Source of the DNA: Streptomyces sp. NRRL S-337
GTDB taxonomy: Bacteria > Actinomycetota > Actinomycetes > Streptomycetales > Streptomycetaceae
Assembly (NCBI RefSeq): GCF_000720175.1
Contig: NZ_JOIX01000008.1
Span: forward strand, 91,679-155,678
Reading direction: 5' to 3'
DNA: 64,000 bases
Part shown: one piece after another, positions 34,723-46,976 of the stretch
Layout: the number at the start of each line of letters is the position of its first letter
Numbering within the stretch: position 1 is the first letter of the stretch
Program-made: the position numbers and the translations under genes
The notes under the pieces: model-generated
The model's input: the letters and a program-made list of their open reading frames with translations, nothing else
Told to the model about the DNA's origin: nothing
Database searches by the model: none

Positions 34723-35495
34723 TTCCCGGCCCCCGCACCGCCCTTGCCGGCCCGCGCCGCGGCGTCCTCGATCGCCTGCGCGAAGACCTCGGTGGGCTGG
34801 GCCCCGGCCACCGGCCGGCCGTTGATCAGGAAGGACGGCGTGGACTGCACCCCGAGCCGGTAGCCCTCGTCCTGGTCCTTCTTCAGCGCCCGCCCGGCGT
34901 CCGCGCTCTTCAGGTCGCTGCGGAACCTGTCGAGGTCCGGCACCCCGCTCTCCTCGGCCAGCTCGACGAGCTTGTCCTCGGCCAGCGCCGCGCCCTTGCG
35001 GGTCTTGGCGTACAGCGTGTCGTGCAGCTGCCAGAACTTGCCCTGCCGGCCGGCCGCCCAGGAGGCGCGGGCGGCCCGCTCGGAGTCGGCGCCGAAGACG
35101 GTGAAGTTGCGGAATTCGATGCGCAGGGTGCCGGCGTCGACGTACTTCTTGATCAGCTCGGGTTGGGTCTCGCGGGTGAAGCGGCCGCAGAACGAGCACT
35201 GGTAGTCGGCGTATTCGACCAGGACGACCGGGGCGTCCTTCTTGCCGACGGCCAGCGGGTCGCCGGCCGTGCGCCGGCTGGTCCGCCGGGCGAGGTCGTC
35301 GAACATCTTCTGCTGGGCGGGGTCCTCCTCGGGCCGGGTCGAGGCGGCGGTCCCGGGTTCGCCGCCGGCGGTGGTGTCACGGTCGCCCTCGACGGCCTTG
35401 CCGACGGCGACACCGATGGCGACCAACGCCACGACGAGGGCCAGGACCGCGCCGAGGGCGGCCAGTTTGCGGGTGCGGGAAGCGTTTGCGGGCAT
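34719..35495 (-). CDS. Membrane-anchored DsbA-family thiol-disulfide oxidoreductase
   Basis: A 258-residue protein with an N-terminal membrane anchor (about residues 10-33), a charged spacer, and a thioredoxin-fold domain with the active site CSFC in VVLVEYADYQCSFCGRFTRE, the cis-Pro region VQSTPSFLINGRPV and an inserted helical part. It should work outside the membrane in making or reducing disulfides, with the CcdA-like partner as electron route. AGGAG precedes ATG 35495. Confidence 0.92.
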   Translation of the reverse strand: MPANASRTRKLAALGAVLALVVALVAIGVAVGKAVEGDRDTTAGGEPGTAASTRPEEDPAQQKMFDDLARRTSRRTAGDPLAVGKKDAPVVLVEYADYQCSFCGRFTRETQPELIKKYVDAGTLRIEFRNFTVFGADSERAARASWAAGRQGKFWQLHDTLYAKTRKGAALAEDKLVELAEESGVPDLDRFRSDLKSADAGRALKKDQDEGYRLGVQSTPSFLINGRPVAGAQPTEVFAQAIEDAAARAGKGGAGAGK

Positions 35496-35551
35496 GCGGA
35501 AGCTCCTGACGTACGGAGAGGGAAGTCGGCCGGGTGGGTGTGGCCGGCGGC

Positions 35552-35983
35552 CTATATCCGCAGTACGGGCAGGAGCGCGGTGGGGTCGTTGGCGGGGGCC
35601 TGGTCCGTCGGCGGACGGGCCAGCGCGAACTGTGCGGGCGCGTCGGCGGCGAGCGGCCCGGGTCCGGCGGTCGGCGCGGGGGCCAGCGGCTCACCGCGGT
35701 GCGGGGCGGGCAGCGGCGCGGACTCGTCGGGGCCGGGCGCATGCCGGTCCGAGCACCGCTTCGCCGGGTCGGCGGCGGCCGGCGGGTCGGTCAGCGGCGC
35801 GGCCTCCGGCTTTGCGGCGGGCCGCCCGTCGGTCGCGGGCACGGCGGTCGCCACGGCCGCCGACGCTGCCGTACGGCCGGCCGGGGCCGGCGCTTCGAGG
35901 CCGGTCCGGCACAGCAGCGGACCGAAGGTGACCGCGAGGAGGAGCAGCAGCATCATGCCGGCCGAGCGCCGCAGCTGGTACAT
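35552..35983 (-). CDS. Hypothetical Pro/Ala-rich exported or membrane protein
   Basis: A 143-residue protein starting MYQLRRSAGMMLLLLLAVTFGPLLC, a clear hydrophobic export segment, followed by a low-complexity Pro/Ala/Gly region with one further cysteine (AKRCSDRHAPGP) and ending LLPVLRI. A strong ribosome binding site (GGAGGAGGGAC) supports ATG 35983 rather than the upstream start. Located 56 bases upstream of the DsbA-like gene on the same strand, it may be co-transcribed. No family recognised. Confidence 0.6.
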   Translation of the reverse strand: MYQLRRSAGMMLLLLLAVTFGPLLCRTGLEAPAPAGRTAASAAVATAVPATDGRPAAKPEAAPLTDPPAAADPAKRCSDRHAPGPDESAPLPAPHRGEPLAPAPTAGPGPLAADAPAQFALARPPTDQAPANDPTALLPVLRI

Positions 35984-36069
35984 GTCCCTCCTCCGTACCG
36001 TCACGCGCATGAACAGCCCATCCTACGGACCGCCACCGCGCGACCGGAGCACCGGCCGGAGGGGAGCGT

Positions 36070-36597
36070 TCAGCGGTCGCCGACCCGCATCTCGAACCAG
36101 GTGGTCTTGCCGCGCGGCAGCAGGTCCACGCCCCACCGGTCGGAGAGTGTGTCGACGAGGAAGAGCCCACGCCCGCTGACATCGAGGTCATGGACGGGCA
36201 TGAGACAGGGCAGCCCGCGGGACGGATCGCGTACCTCGATGCGGATCCAGCCACGGCGGCGCAGCATCCGCAGCGCCAGGGTCCGGGCGCCGGTGTGGCG
36301 TACGGCGTTGCCGACGAGCTCGGAGACCAGCAGTACGGCCTGCTCGGCGAGCTGGGGCGTCAGGGACCACTGCTTCAGGAGGACGGCGGCGGTCAGCCGG
36401 CGGGCGATACCGGCGGACTGCGGACGGGAGGGCAGCCGGACCTCGCCGAGGGTCGGCTCGGCCACCAGGTCGACGGACACCGAAACCGGACTGCCGGGAG
36501 CCGGCGTCGGGGCCCGGTCCGCATCCGGGATGCCCCATCGCGCGGCGGCCGCATCGCTCCGCGGCCGCGGCTGCTCCATTCCTTCGAGGCCCGCCAT
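36070..36597 (-). CDS. HATPase_c regulatory protein (anti-sigma factor RsbW-like)
   Basis: A 175-residue soluble protein with a GHKL ATPase domain: PSRPQSAGIARRLTAAVLLKQW, N box AVLLVSELVGNAVRHTGA, and VRDPSRGLPCL then GRGLFLVDTLSDRWGVD and a C-terminal RGKTTWFEMRV. This is the layout of the many Streptomyces RsbW/SpoIIAB-like kinases that bind anti-anti-sigma factors or sigma factors. The start MAGLEGMEQPRPRSD (ATG 36597) fits homologues I recall; ATG 36690 is an alternative. No partner gene lies next to it. Confidence 0.85.
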   Translation of the reverse strand: MAGLEGMEQPRPRSDAAAARWGIPDADRAPTPAPGSPVSVSVDLVAEPTLGEVRLPSRPQSAGIARRLTAAVLLKQWSLTPQLAEQAVLLVSELVGNAVRHTGARTLALRMLRRRGWIRIEVRDPSRGLPCLMPVHDLDVSGRGLFLVDTLSDRWGVDLLPRGKTTWFEMRVGDR

Positions 36598-36872
36598 GCC
36601 CCCATCATGGCTGTTACTTGGCGGTCGCGGGGGCGGAACCGACGGAATCCGTTGCCCGGAATCGACGGTTCCCGCCCCCGACGGAGTCATATGCCAGTGA
36701 CATTCGAAGTCTCGAAACCCTGCCGCTGACCTGCGACGACACCGGGCATACGAAGGATCGATCCGGTGCGTCAACAAGGCTGCTTTAAGCGGCAGTTAAG
36801 GCTTCAGCGATTCGCCCACACGAGGCATCGGGTCCCGGCCAAACCTCAGGCGTCCCGCCAACACCTCGCGTA
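36598..36872. other. Intergenic region with a possible leftward promoter
   Basis: On the minus strand TTGACG (36769-36774) and TATGCC (36745-36750) are 18 bases apart and could be -35 and -10 elements for the HATPase gene, giving a long leader. No coding sequence is seen. Near 36783 a TTTAAGCGGCAGTTAAGG patch is AT-rich for this genome. Confidence 0.3.
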
Positions 36873-37640
36873 TCAGAGGAACTTGGCCTTGCCGGGGCCC
36901 TCCTCGACGAAGCTCCGCATCCCGATCTCCCGGTCCTCGGTCGCGAACAGCCCGGCGAACCAGTTCCGTTCGACCGTCAGCCCGGTGTCGATGTCGGTCT
37001 CCAGTCCGGCGTCGACGGATTCCTTCGCGGCCCGCAGCGCCAGCGCCGGTCCGGCCGCCAGCCGCGCCGCCCAGGCGTGCGCCTGCTCGTAGACCTCGGC
37101 GGCCGGCACCACCCGGTCGACCAGTCCGATGGCGAGCGCCTCCTCGGCCTTCACCTGACGGCCGGTGAAGATCAGGTCCTTGGCCTTGGACGGGCCCACC
37201 AGCCGCGCCAGCCGCTGGGTGCCGCCGGCGCCCGGGATCAGGCCGAGCAGGATCTCCGGCTGGCCGAGCTTGGCGTTGTCGGCGGCGATCCGGAAGTCGG
37301 CGCAGAGCGCCAACTCGCAGCCGCCGCCGAGGGCGTAGCCGGTGACCGCGGCGACCACCGGCTTGGGGATCCGGGCGACGGCGGTGAACGCGTCCTGCAG
37401 CGCCTTGGACCGCACGACCATCGCCGCGTGGTCCATGACCTGCATCTCCTTGATGTCCGCGCCGGCCGCGAAGACCTTCTCGCCGCCCCACACGACGACC
37501 GCGCGCACGTCGTCGCGGCGGGTGATCTCCTCGGCCAGCTCGCGCAGCCGGTCCTGGGTGGCGATGTCCAGTGCGTTCATCGGCGGGCGGTCCAGGCGGA
37601 TGGTGCCGACACCCTCGGTGACCTCAAGATTCACAGTCAT
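36873..37640 (-). CDS. Enoyl-CoA hydratase/isomerase family protein
   Basis: A 255-residue crotonase-fold enzyme. The oxyanion-hole segments AAGADIKEM (residues 58-66) and GYALGGGCELALCADF are intact, and both catalytic glutamates expected for hydratase activity are present (Glu109 in GGCELA, Glu129 in QPEILLGLIPGAGGTQRL). The protein therefore probably hydrates 2-enoyl-CoA in fatty acid breakdown. ATG 37640 has no strong ribosome binding site. Confidence 0.92.
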   Translation of the reverse strand: MTVNLEVTEGVGTIRLDRPPMNALDIATQDRLRELAEEITRRDDVRAVVVWGGEKVFAAGADIKEMQVMDHAAMVVRSKALQDAFTAVARIPKPVVAAVTGYALGGGCELALCADFRIAADNAKLGQPEILLGLIPGAGGTQRLARLVGPSKAKDLIFTGRQVKAEEALAIGLVDRVVPAAEVYEQAHAWAARLAAGPALALRAAKESVDAGLETDIDTGLTVERNWFAGLFATEDREIGMRSFVEEGPGKAKFL

Positions 37641-37779
37641 GCCGGAAGGTTAGTACGCGTTAACGGCGGGCGGACCGGTGCGGTCCGTCACAGTGTCCGC
37701 ACCCGGCCACCTTCCGGCCGTTTCCCGCCGCTCCCCGCCTGCTCTCGACTCTCGGGCGCTCCGGCGCTCCGGCAGGGAC

Positions 37780-39045
37780 CTACTGGCCGGCCTTCCACTT
37801 CTCCCAGGAGAGGTTCCAGTCGCTGAAGCCGTTGTCCGGCTGGATCGTTTCGTCGTGCGAGTTCTTGACGATGACGACATCGCCGACGAGGGAGTTCCGG
37901 AAGAACCACGCCGCCGGGGTGGAGCCGTCGCCGCCGCCGCGCTGGTCGAACAGGCCGACACAGCCGTGGCTGGCGTTGCGGGTGCCGAACGTCGACCCGC
38001 CCGACCAGTAGTTGCCGTGGATGAACGTGCCGGAATTGCTCAGCCGCATGGCGTGCGGGACGTCCTTGATGTCGTACTCGCCGCCGAAGCCGACGGTGTC
38101 GCCGTTCATCCGCGTCACCACGTGCTTCTCGCTGATCACCATCGTGCCGTTGTACGTCTCGGTGCCCGGTGCGCCGGCGGTGATCGGGACGGTCTTGATC
38201 TTCTTGCCGTCGCGGACCACGGTCATCGTCTTCTTCTCCGCGTCGACCGTGCTGACCTGGCTGCGGCCGACGGTGAAGGAGACCTGCTTGGCCTGGGTGC
38301 CGTAGACGCCGGGGCGGCCCTCGACGCCGTCGAGGTCGAGCTTCAGGGTGACCTTGGTGCCGGGCGCCCAGTACTTCTCGGGCCGGAAGTCCAGCCGGTC
38401 GTTGCCGAACCAGTGGCTCTCGATCGGGACCGACGGGCTGGCGGTGACCTTGATGGCGTCCGCCACCGCCTTGGGGTGGGTGATGCCGCGGGTGAAGCGG
38501 AGCGAGACCGGCATCCCGACGCCGGCCTGCTGGCCGTTCTCCGGGCTGTACTGGCCGATGAAGGTGTTCTTCGGGACGAGGGTGGTGAACGTCGCGTGCT
38601 CGGCGGCCGCCCGGCCCCGGCCGTCCACCGCGACCGCGTCGACGGTGTACTTCGTCGAGGCGCCCAGATGGCCGCTCGGCTGCCACAGCGCACCGTCGCC
38701 GGATATCTTCCCGTCGACCGCATTGCCCTTGCCGTCGGTGACCTTGACGGTCTTGAGCCGTCCCTTCCGGGCGGTCACCTTCAGCGCGCCACTGGTGGCC
38801 ACGCCGTCCGCGCCGTCCTTGGGGGCTATCGTCACGGCGGCCTGCGAGGCGGCCTGGGCGCCGCCGGCCTTGCCGGCCGCCTTCCCGTCGTCGCCGTCGT
38901 CGCCACCGCACGCGCTCACCAGCATCAGCGTCGCGCCGAGCAGCAACGCGAGCGGTGCGCGGCCCCCGCGCGGCCCCCGACGCCGGCGCGCCGGCACCCC
39001 CGGATTCGGCTGGACGTCCACCACTGGCCCCATTTCCCCTCGCAC
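37780..39045 (-). CDS. L,D-transpeptidase lipoprotein, first of two
   Basis: A 421-residue secreted lipoprotein (lipobox LVSAC about 45 residues from the start) of the Mycobacterium LdtMt2 type: Ig-like domains (TIAPKDGADGVATSGALKV; PVSLRFTRGITHPKAVADAI) followed by a YkuD catalytic domain with HGNYW and SHGCVGL, the Cys being the nucleophile (residue 358 counted from ATG 39033). It forms 3-3 peptidoglycan crosslinks. GTG 39045 is preferred since GGGGGAG lies 8 bases before it; ATG 39033 is an alternative. A second copy lies upstream on the same strand. Confidence 0.93.
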   Translation of the reverse strand: MRGEMGPVVDVQPNPGVPARRRRGPRGGRAPLALLLGATLMLVSACGGDDGDDGKAAGKAGGAQAASQAAVTIAPKDGADGVATSGALKVTARKGRLKTVKVTDGKGNAVDGKISGDGALWQPSGHLGASTKYTVDAVAVDGRGRAAAEHATFTTLVPKNTFIGQYSPENGQQAGVGMPVSLRFTRGITHPKAVADAIKVTASPSVPIESHWFGNDRLDFRPEKYWAPGTKVTLKLDLDGVEGRPGVYGTQAKQVSFTVGRSQVSTVDAEKKTMTVVRDGKKIKTVPITAGAPGTETYNGTMVISEKHVVTRMNGDTVGFGGEYDIKDVPHAMRLSNSGTFIHGNYWSGGSTFGTRNASHGCVGLFDQRGGGDGSTPAAWFFRNSLVGDVVIVKNSHDETIQPDNGFSDWNLSWEKWKAGQ

Positions 39046-39094
39046 GGCCCGCACTCCCCCGCGCGCGGACGCGGAAGGGCCGCGCGCCTGGCGT

Positions 39095-39123
39095 TAGATA
39101 ACCACACCGCACTGACATGTGAA
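39095..39123 (-). promoter_or_regulatory. Candidate sigma-70-type promoter of the first L,D-transpeptidase gene
   Basis: On the minus strand TTCACA (39118-39123) and TATCTA (39095-39100) are 17 bases apart, in an AT-rich patch about 50 bases upstream of the start codon. This suggests the gene has its own promoter rather than depending on the second copy. Confidence 0.5.
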
Positions 39124-39303
39124 CTCCCCGCGGATGTCACCGTTTAGTCCCAAGTGCGGGGGTGAGCGGGAGCGGACGGCCGGGCACGCCCGCCGGAGCG
39201 GCTCCGGCGCGGTCGCGGGCCCGTCCGGCGCCCCGTGCCTCCGGCCCGGCGCCCGCCCCGGTCGCTTCCGGGCTCGCCCCGGCCGGTTCGCCGTCGGCGC
39301 CGG

Positions 39304-40548
39304 TCAGCGCAGCGCGGAGCCGGACCGCCACTGCTCCCAGGACAGGTTCCAGCCGCCCAGGCCGTTGTCCGGTGCGACCAGCCGCTCCGGGGAGTTCTGG
39401 ACGACCACGGTGTCCCCGACGATCGACTGGGCGAAGAACCAGCCCGCCGGGGTGTGCGGGCCGCCGCCCCTGATGTCCTTGAGGCCGACGCAGCCATGGC
39501 TGGTGTTGAGGCCGCCGAAGACCTCGGGCCGCGCCCAGTAGTTGCCGTGCAGAAAGGTCCCGGACCTGGTGAGGCGCATGGCGTGCGGCACGTCGGGGAT
39601 GTCGTACTCACCGCCGAAGCCGACCGTGCCGCCGTCCATCCGCGTCAGCGAATGCCGCTCCAGGATGACCATCCGCCCGTTGTACGTGGGGTTCGCGGCG
39701 TCGCCCGCGGTGACCGGCAGCACCGCGACGGTCCGTCCGTCGCGCCGCACCGTCATCGTGTGCCGCGCGGCATCGATGAAGCTGACCTGGTCCCGGCCCA
39801 CCCGGTAGTGCACGGTCCGGCGCTGCGTCCCGTAGGCGCCGGGTGCGGCCTTCACGCCGCGCAGCCGGAGCTCCACCGTGACCCTGGTGCCCGGCCGCCA
39901 GCGGTCGCGGGGGCGGAAGTCGAGGCGGCGGTGGCCGAACCAGTGGGCGGCGACCTCGACGCGGGGCCGGGCGCTCACCCGGACGGCGCGCTCGACGGCC
40001 GCGCGGTCGGCGATCGGGCGGTTGAAGACCATCGAGAAGATCAGGCCGGTGCCGACCGTGGCATCGCTCTGCGGCGAGAACGAGCCGGTGACGTGGTGGA
40101 CCGGCGGGGCGGTGGTGAAGGTGGTGCGGCGGGCGGCGCGGTGGCCGGCGCCGTCCAGCGCCACCGCGTCGACGGTGTACGTCGTGCCGGGCCGCAGCGG
40201 GCCGGCGGCGGGCCGCCAGACCATGCCGTCCGGTGAGATCCGGCCGACCACCGGCAGCCGGCCGGCTCCTGCGGTGCGGGTGACGTGCACCCGCTCCAGC
40301 CGCCCCTCCGGCACCCGGACCTCGAACCGCCCGTTGGCCCGTACACCGCGCGCGCCGTTCTCCGGGACGATCCTGATCGCCTCCTCCGGGGAGCGCGGGG
40401 CGCCGCCGATGAGCGCCTCGGGGTCCCCGCAGCCGGCCAGTGCCACCGTCCCGGCGAGCCAGGCCGCGACGACGCGGGCGACGCGGACGCGGACGGCCCG
40501 GTGGTTCTTCGCTCGTCCCCCTGCACGTTCCTGCTGATGGCCGGTCAT
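39304..40548 (-). CDS. L,D-transpeptidase lipoprotein, second of two
   Basis: A 414-residue paralogue of the neighbouring protein with the same order: Arg-rich N-terminus, lipobox LAGC (Cys40), two Ig-like domains, and a YkuD domain with FLHGNYW and SHGCVGLKD (nucleophile Cys353), ending in a WNLSWEQW tail that matches WNLSWEKW in the first copy. ATG 40548 is chosen because homology begins there; the open frame runs on for hundreds of codons antisense to glgX and that part is not real. No clear ribosome binding site, so it may be leaderless. It is divergent from glgX. Confidence 0.9.
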   Translation of the reverse strand: MTGHQQERAGGRAKNHRAVRVRVARVVAAWLAGTVALAGCGDPEALIGGAPRSPEEAIRIVPENGARGVRANGRFEVRVPEGRLERVHVTRTAGAGRLPVVGRISPDGMVWRPAAGPLRPGTTYTVDAVALDGAGHRAARRTTFTTAPPVHHVTGSFSPQSDATVGTGLIFSMVFNRPIADRAAVERAVRVSARPRVEVAAHWFGHRRLDFRPRDRWRPGTRVTVELRLRGVKAAPGAYGTQRRTVHYRVGRDQVSFIDAARHTMTVRRDGRTVAVLPVTAGDAANPTYNGRMVILERHSLTRMDGGTVGFGGEYDIPDVPHAMRLTRSGTFLHGNYWARPEVFGGLNTSHGCVGLKDIRGGGPHTPAGWFFAQSIVGDTVVVQNSPERLVAPDNGLGGWNLSWEQWRSGSALR

Positions 40549-40779
40549 ATACCGAAGTGTGCGGGATGGTGGGGAGTGACGACGGTATGTCGCGTGCGGA
40601 TCCATCCGTTTGTCCCGTCCCCGAGGGGCTCCGGGACGGCGCGCCGAGCCCCCGCGCGGGGAAACGTGAGGCAACGGCCGGTTGCGGGAAGAACAACCGG
40701 GAGGGCGGGACGTACGCGCGGCCGGGACTCCGTGCGGGGGCACCGCCCGACCGAGCCATGAGCCGCAGGAGGCCGGCAC

Positions 40780-43032
<2,253 letters not shown>

Positions 43033-43060
43033 GGCCGGGGCGGTGCGGGCCGGCGCGGGA

Positions 43061-43083
43061 GCGGCGCGGCGCGGCGCGGCGCG
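43061..43083. repeat. GCGGC simple repeat after glgX
   Basis: A run of GCGGC/GCGCG pentamer units about 30 bases downstream of the glgX stop; simple-sequence DNA with no obvious function. Confidence 0.7.
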
Positions 43084-43158
43084 AACTGACGGGTGCCGGC
43101 CGCGGCCCGCGGAAATCCGGCTGAGCGATGTCAGTGGTGCGCCTTACGCTCGCGAGTG

Positions 43159-45078
43159 ATGGCCGATACCACGTACGCGACGAACCCGACCGACCCGACG
43201 TCCTTATCCCCCTCACCCCAACCCTCCGCGGTGCGCTCGCTGTTGCGCCTGTGGCCGTTCGTGCGCCCGGTGCGGGCGCGGCTGTTCACGGCCGCGTTCG
43301 TGGCGGTGGTGGCCTCCTGCGTCAGCCTCGTCATCCCGCTGGTGCTCAAGTGGCTGGTGGACGGGCCGATCGCGACGGGTGACCCGGGCGGGGTGTGGCT
43401 GGGCGGCGGTTATCTCCTGCTGCTCGGGCTCGCCGAGGCGCTGCTGTTCGGGTTCCGGCGCTGGCTGGTGGCGCGCCCGCTGTCCGGGGTGGAGGCGGCG
43501 ATGCGCGCGGCGCTGTACCGCCGGCTCCAGCGGCTGCCGGTGGCCTTCCACGACCGCTGGCCGTCGGGCCAGCTGCTGTCGCGGGGCACCACCGATCTGC
43601 AGATGCTGCGCATGTTCCTGACCTTCCCCCTGACGTTCCTGCTGGTCAACGGCGTGACCATCCTGGTGGGCGGGGTGCTGCTGGTGGCCCAGCGCTGGTC
43701 ACTGGGGCTGGTGCTGCTGTCGCCGCTGCTGCCGCTGTTGGTGCTGTGCTCGGTCTTCGAGGCGAAGTACGGGCGGGCGGCCCGCGTCGTCCAGGACCAG
43801 ATCGGCGATCTGACCACCGTGGTCGAGGAGTCGGTGCTCGGCATCCGGATCATCAAGGGCTTCGGGCGCCACCGCAGCCAGGCCCGGGCCTTCAAGGAGC
43901 TGACCCGCCGGCTGCGCGCCTCCGAACTGCGCAAGGCGCGGCTGCTGGCCTGGATATGGGGGCTGAACACCACCCTCCCGGAGTGTGCGCTCGGCGCCGC
44001 CCTGGTGCTCGGCGCGGTCCAGGTGGCCGACGGCGCGCTGTCCGCGGGCACGCTCGTCGCGTTCCTGTCGACGGCGCTGGCGCTGCGCTGGCCGGTGGAG
44101 TCGATCGGCTTCCTGCTGGCCATGAGCAACGAGGCGGCCACGGCCACCGACCGGTACTTCGAGGTGATGGACGAGCCGGAGGTGAGCGACGCGCCGGTGG
44201 CGGGCGGGCCGGAGGTGGGCCGCGCACCGGGTGAGCCGCGCGCCGACGCGGCGGATGGCGGCAGGCCGGCGGGGAGCGCGGAGCCGGTGGCGGGTCGCGG
44301 GCCGGAGAGCGGGGGCCGGCCCCGGTCGGCCCCCGGCGGTCTGGTCTTCTCCGGGGTTCAGTTCCGCTATCCCGACGCCCCGCCGGACGCCCCGCCCACC
44401 CTCCAGGACGTCACCCTGCACATCCGGCCCGGCGAGACGATGGCCCTGGTCGGCGCGACCGGCAGCGGTAAGACCACGCTCACGGCGCTGGTGCCGCGGC
44501 TGTACGACCCGACCGCCGGCCGGATCACCCTCGACGACCGCGATCTGGCGACGATCGGCCGCGACGAGGTCCGTTCGCTGGTCGCGGTGGCCTTCGAGGA
44601 GCCCACGCTGTTCTCCGCGACCGCGGCGGAGAACGTCCTCATGGGCGCGGCCGACGCCCAAGAGGCCGATCTGCGCCGGGCGTTGCGGGTGGCACAGGCC
44701 GACGGGTTCGTCGACGCGCTGCCGCAGGGCGGCGCGACCCCGGTCGGCGAGCAGGGCCTGAGCCTGTCCGGCGGGCAGCGGCAGCGGCTGGCGCTGGCCC
44801 GCGCGGTGGTCGGCCGGCCCCGCTTCCTGATCCTCGACGATCCGCTCTCCGCCCTCGACGTGCACACCGAGGCCCTGGTGGAGGCGGCGCTGCGCCAGGT
44901 CCTGGCGACGACCACGGCCCTGGTCGTCGCCCACCGCCCGTCCACGGTCCTGCTCGCCGACCGGGTGGCGCTGCTCTCCGGCGGCCGGATCACCGCCGTC
45001 GGCACCCACCACGAACTCCTCCGGGACCACGCCGAATACGCCGCCCTGATGTCCGGCGAGGAAGAGGCCGCCCGATGA
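43159..45078 (+). CDS. ABC exporter half-transporter with degenerate catalytic site (pair 1, subunit A)
   Basis: A 639-residue protein: six-helix exporter membrane domain, then an ATPase domain with Walker A GATGSGKTT (Lys438), a standard signature LSGGQRQRLALARA, and Walker B ILDDP in which the catalytic Glu is replaced by Asp561. A 60-residue low-complexity linker lies between the domains. Codon 16 (43204-43206) is TTA, suggesting bldA dependence. ATG 43159 is the start by homology; the ribosome binding site is weak. The next gene overlaps by 4 bases and supplies the other half. Substrate unknown; a lipid or drug is typical of the family. Confidence 0.9.
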   Translation: MADTTYATNPTDPTSLSPSPQPSAVRSLLRLWPFVRPVRARLFTAAFVAVVASCVSLVIPLVLKWLVDGPIATGDPGGVWLGGGYLLLLGLAEALLFGFRRWLVARPLSGVEAAMRAALYRRLQRLPVAFHDRWPSGQLLSRGTTDLQMLRMFLTFPLTFLLVNGVTILVGGVLLVAQRWSLGLVLLSPLLPLLVLCSVFEAKYGRAARVVQDQIGDLTTVVEESVLGIRIIKGFGRHRSQARAFKELTRRLRASELRKARLLAWIWGLNTTLPECALGAALVLGAVQVADGALSAGTLVAFLSTALALRWPVESIGFLLAMSNEAATATDRYFEVMDEPEVSDAPVAGGPEVGRAPGEPRADAADGGRPAGSAEPVAGRGPESGGRPRSAPGGLVFSGVQFRYPDAPPDAPPTLQDVTLHIRPGETMALVGATGSGKTTLTALVPRLYDPTAGRITLDDRDLATIGRDEVRSLVAVAFEEPTLFSATAAENVLMGAADAQEADLRRALRVAQADGFVDALPQGGATPVGEQGLSLSGGQRQRLALARAVVGRPRFLILDDPLSALDVHTEALVEAALRQVLATTTALVVAHRPSTVLLADRVALLSGGRITAVGTHHELLRDHAEYAALMSGEEEAAR

Positions 45079-46976
45079 CCACCACCACGACCGGCCGCCC
45101 CTCCGACGCCCCCGAGCCCGGCCCCGGAGCGACCCGGCAGCCCTCCGCCGACACGGAGCGCTCCGCAGGGCAGCGGCCGGAGGTCGACGACGCCTTCGAA
45201 CGGGACCGGCTGCCCGCCCCCAGGAACGCCGCCCGGGCACTCCTCGCCTCCTTACTGGCGCCGCACCGCCGCCGCGTCGGCCTGGTCGCCGTACTGCTGC
45301 TCCTGCAGCAGGCCGCCGTGCAGGCCGGTCCGCTGCTGGTCGCCTACGCACTGGACCGGGCGGTGCCGGCGCTGCGCGCGGGCGACCACGGGCCGCTGGT
45401 CGCCGTGGCGGTCGCGGCCGGGCTGTGCGCCGCGGCGTCCGGCGGGCTGCAGTGGGGCTTCATCCGGGTGTCCGCCCTGGTCAGCCAGGACGTGCTGCTG
45501 GACCTGCGGGGCCGGATCTTCCGGCACGGTCAGGCGCTCGGCCTGGACTTCCACGAGCGCTATACCTCCGGCCGGCTGATATCCCGGGCCACCACCGACG
45601 TCGAGTCGCTGCGCGAACTCCTCGACGAGGGCATCCAGGAACTGATCACCATCGCCCTGTCGTCGGTCTACATCACCGTGACCCTGCTCTTCCTGGACCC
45701 GGGCTTCGGCGTGGCCGCGCTCGTCTCCGCCGCCCCGCTGGCGCTCGAGGTGCGCTCGTACCGCCGCCGCTCCCACCGGGTCTACAGCGCCAAGTCGACG
45801 GCGATGGCGGGCGTCATCGTGCAGTTCACCGAGACCCTCAACGGCATCCGCCCGGTGCAGGCGTTCCGCCGCGAGCGGCCCAACGACGAGGCGTTCGCCC
45901 GGCTCAACCACCGCCACGAGCGGGTCAACGGCGACGCGTTCCTGGAGATGGCCCGCTATGTCGTCCTCTCCCGCCTGGCCGCCAACGTCGCGGTCGCCGC
46001 GATCGTCCTGTGGGGCGCCTACCGCGTGGCCACGGGCGGGCTGGCGCTCGGTGTGCTGGCGGCCGCGGTGCTCTATCTGCGCCGGCTCTACGACCCCATC
46101 GACCGCCTCGGCATGTTCCTCAACGCCTATGAGAGCGCCGCCGCTTCGCTGCAGAAGATCGCCGGTCTGCTCGCCCAGCGCCCGACGGTCCCCGAACCGT
46201 CCGCCCCCGCCGGGCTGCCGGCCGTCGCGTCCGGCAGTCCGGGCCGCGAGGTGGCGTTCCGCGGGGTCAGCTTCGCCTACCGCACCGGCGGCGAGGTGCT
46301 GCCCCGCTTCGACCTGCCCCTCGCGGCGGGTTCGACCACCGCCGTGGTGGGCGCCACCGGCGCCGGCAAGTCCACCCTCGCCAAGCTGCTGGCCCGCTTC
46401 TACGACCCCACCGAGGGCCGGGTCCTGCTCGACGGCGTCGATCTGCGCGAGCTGTCCGCGGCGGAGCTGCGCCGCGCCGTCGTGATGGTCACCCAGGAGG
46501 CGTTCCTGTTCTCCGGCACGGTCGCCGACAACATCGCCCTCGGCCGGCCGGACGCCACCCGCGCGGAGATCGAGAGCGCCGCGAAGGCCATCGGCGCCCA
46601 TGACTTCATCGCCGCCCTGCCGGACGGCTACGACACCGACGTGCGCAAGCGCGGCGGCCGGATATCCGCCGGCCAGCGCCAGCTCGTCGGCTTCGCCCGG
46701 GCACTGCTCGCCGACCCGGCCGTGCTGATCCTCGACGAGGCGACCAGTTCCCTGGACATCCCCGGTGAACGCGCGGTCCAGCGGGCCATGGACACTGTGC
46801 TGCGGGGCCGTACGGCCGTGGTCATCGCCCACCGCCTGTCCACCGTCGAGATCGCCGACCGGGTCCTGGTGATGGCCGACGGCCGGATCGTCGAGGACGG
46901 CCCACCGGACCGGCTCATCAAGGACCGCGGCCGGTTCGCCGCCCTGCACCAGGCGTGGCGGGACAGCGTGGGGTAG
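45075..46976 (+). CDS. ABC exporter half-transporter (pair 1, subunit B)
   Basis: A 633-residue partner with six membrane helices and an ATPase domain with full Walker [10 protein letters not shown], standard Walker [12 protein letters not shown] and H-loop IAHRLS, but an altered signature ISAGQRQL. The two subunits thus form one consensus site (its Walker motifs with LSGGQ of subunit A) and one degenerate site, the pattern of heterodimeric exporters such as BmrCD or TM287/288. Codon 60 (45252-45254) is TTA. ATG 45075 overlaps the subunit A stop (ATGA). Confidence 0.92.
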   Translation: MTTTTTGRPSDAPEPGPGATRQPSADTERSAGQRPEVDDAFERDRLPAPRNAARALLASLLAPHRRRVGLVAVLLLLQQAAVQAGPLLVAYALDRAVPALRAGDHGPLVAVAVAAGLCAAASGGLQWGFIRVSALVSQDVLLDLRGRIFRHGQALGLDFHERYTSGRLISRATTDVESLRELLDEGIQELITIALSSVYITVTLLFLDPGFGVAALVSAAPLALEVRSYRRRSHRVYSAKSTAMAGVIVQFTETLNGIRPVQAFRRERPNDEAFARLNHRHERVNGDAFLEMARYVVLSRLAANVAVAAIVLWGAYRVATGGLALGVLAAAVLYLRRLYDPIDRLGMFLNAYESAAASLQKIAGLLAQRPTVPEPSAPAGLPAVASGSPGREVAFRGVSFAYRTGGEVLPRFDLPLAAGSTTAVVGATGAGKSTLAKLLARFYDPTEGRVLLDGVDLRELSAAELRRAVVMVTQEAFLFSGTVADNIALGRPDATRAEIESAAKAIGAHDFIAALPDGYDTDVRKRGGRISAGQRQLVGFARALLADPAVLILDEATSSLDIPGERAVQRAMDTVLRGRTAVVIAHRLSTVEIADRVLVMADGRIVEDGPPDRLIKDRGRFAALHQAWRDSVG

